Assembly (NCBI GenBank): GCA_028875575.1
Contig: JAPPDF010000036.1
Coordinates: 1-33,398 of the forward strand
Length of the DNA: 33,398 nt
DNA from: Acidobacteriota bacterium
GTDB taxonomy: Bacteria > Acidobacteriota > Terriglobia > Versatilivoradales > Versatilivoraceae
Direction: 5' to 3'
Position numbers and translations under genes: made by a program. The notes beneath the pieces were generated by a model. The model did not search any database and was not told where the DNA came from. It saw only the letters and a program-made list of their open reading frames with translations. Position 1 is the first letter of the stretch, and every line of letters begins with the position of its first letter. Below, piece after piece: positions 33,356-33,398 of the stretch.

Positions 33356-33398
33356 TGCGGCTCGGCTTCTGCGACTCCCCCTCAAGGGGGGAGTGATT
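33332..33398. repeat. Dispersed repeat, right contig end (inverted copy of the left end)
   Basis: The last 67 bases are the reverse complement of bases 1-67, with one mismatch. The terminal part can form a hairpin (ACTCCCCCT...AGGGGGGAGT). It begins 102 bases after mtnA and truncates the contig, so what lies beyond is unknown. Confidence 0.9.

Noticed and set aside
1-33398. Terminal inverted repeats of a giant transposon or linear plasmid
   Set aside because: The same repeat occurs inside the window, no transposase or replication gene is present, and the content is mostly housekeeping.

Overview
The window looks like one contig of an uncultivated, GC-rich diderm bacterium, most probably an acidobacterium. 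This rests on a 1,437-residue exported protein with the von Willebrand-like layout common in Acidobacteriota, ending in an acidobacterial-type LPDFVC domain; on LptE, which implies an LPS outer membrane; on Tat-exported oxidoreductases; and on intergenic gaps full of short dispersed repeats. The assignment is inference from gene content only. The two ends carry the same 67-base repeat in opposite orientation, so the contig probably stops where the assembly met a dispersed repeat, not at a biological boundary.

Left part (1-9138): an M19 dipeptidase and a class V PLP aminotransferase; a tightly overlapping trio of an exported CinA-like protein, a TlpA-type thioredoxin and QueF; two near-identical 7Fe ferredoxins; a convergent CysM-like PLP enzyme; a Tat-exported aldo/keto reductase; and a convergent Eis-like acetyltransferase. 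A repeat-rich gap (9139-9728) follows.

Middle (9729-23000): a secreted FG-GAP beta-propeller protein; then, on the minus strand, ilvE-recX-alaS with a lytic transglycosylase downstream; a second repeat-rich gap (17836-18560); and the large VWA-like/pentapeptide/C-terminal-domain protein, also on the minus strand.

Right part (23000-33398): leuS-lptE-holA run as a plus-strand group of housekeeping genes (leucyl-tRNA synthetase, LPS assembly lipoprotein, DNA polymerase III delta subunit). A carboxymuconolactone decarboxylase-like gene and hemH follow. After a third repeat-rich gap comes the most interesting locus, a minus-strand bufferin-type operon at 29671-31855. It consists of a cysteine-rich precursor peptide (BufA2-like), a DUF692/MNIO enzyme (BufB) and a DUF2063 partner (BufC). 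The precursor has a Tat-like leader and two nearly identical 32-residue units with six cysteines each, and the operon has a good promoter. mtnA lies divergently upstream and closes the contig.

No rRNA, tRNA, CRISPR array, integrase or transposase was recognised. Most functional calls rest on visible family motifs. Start codons were chosen from Shine-Dalgarno spacing and expected family N-termini, and are flagged where doubtful.
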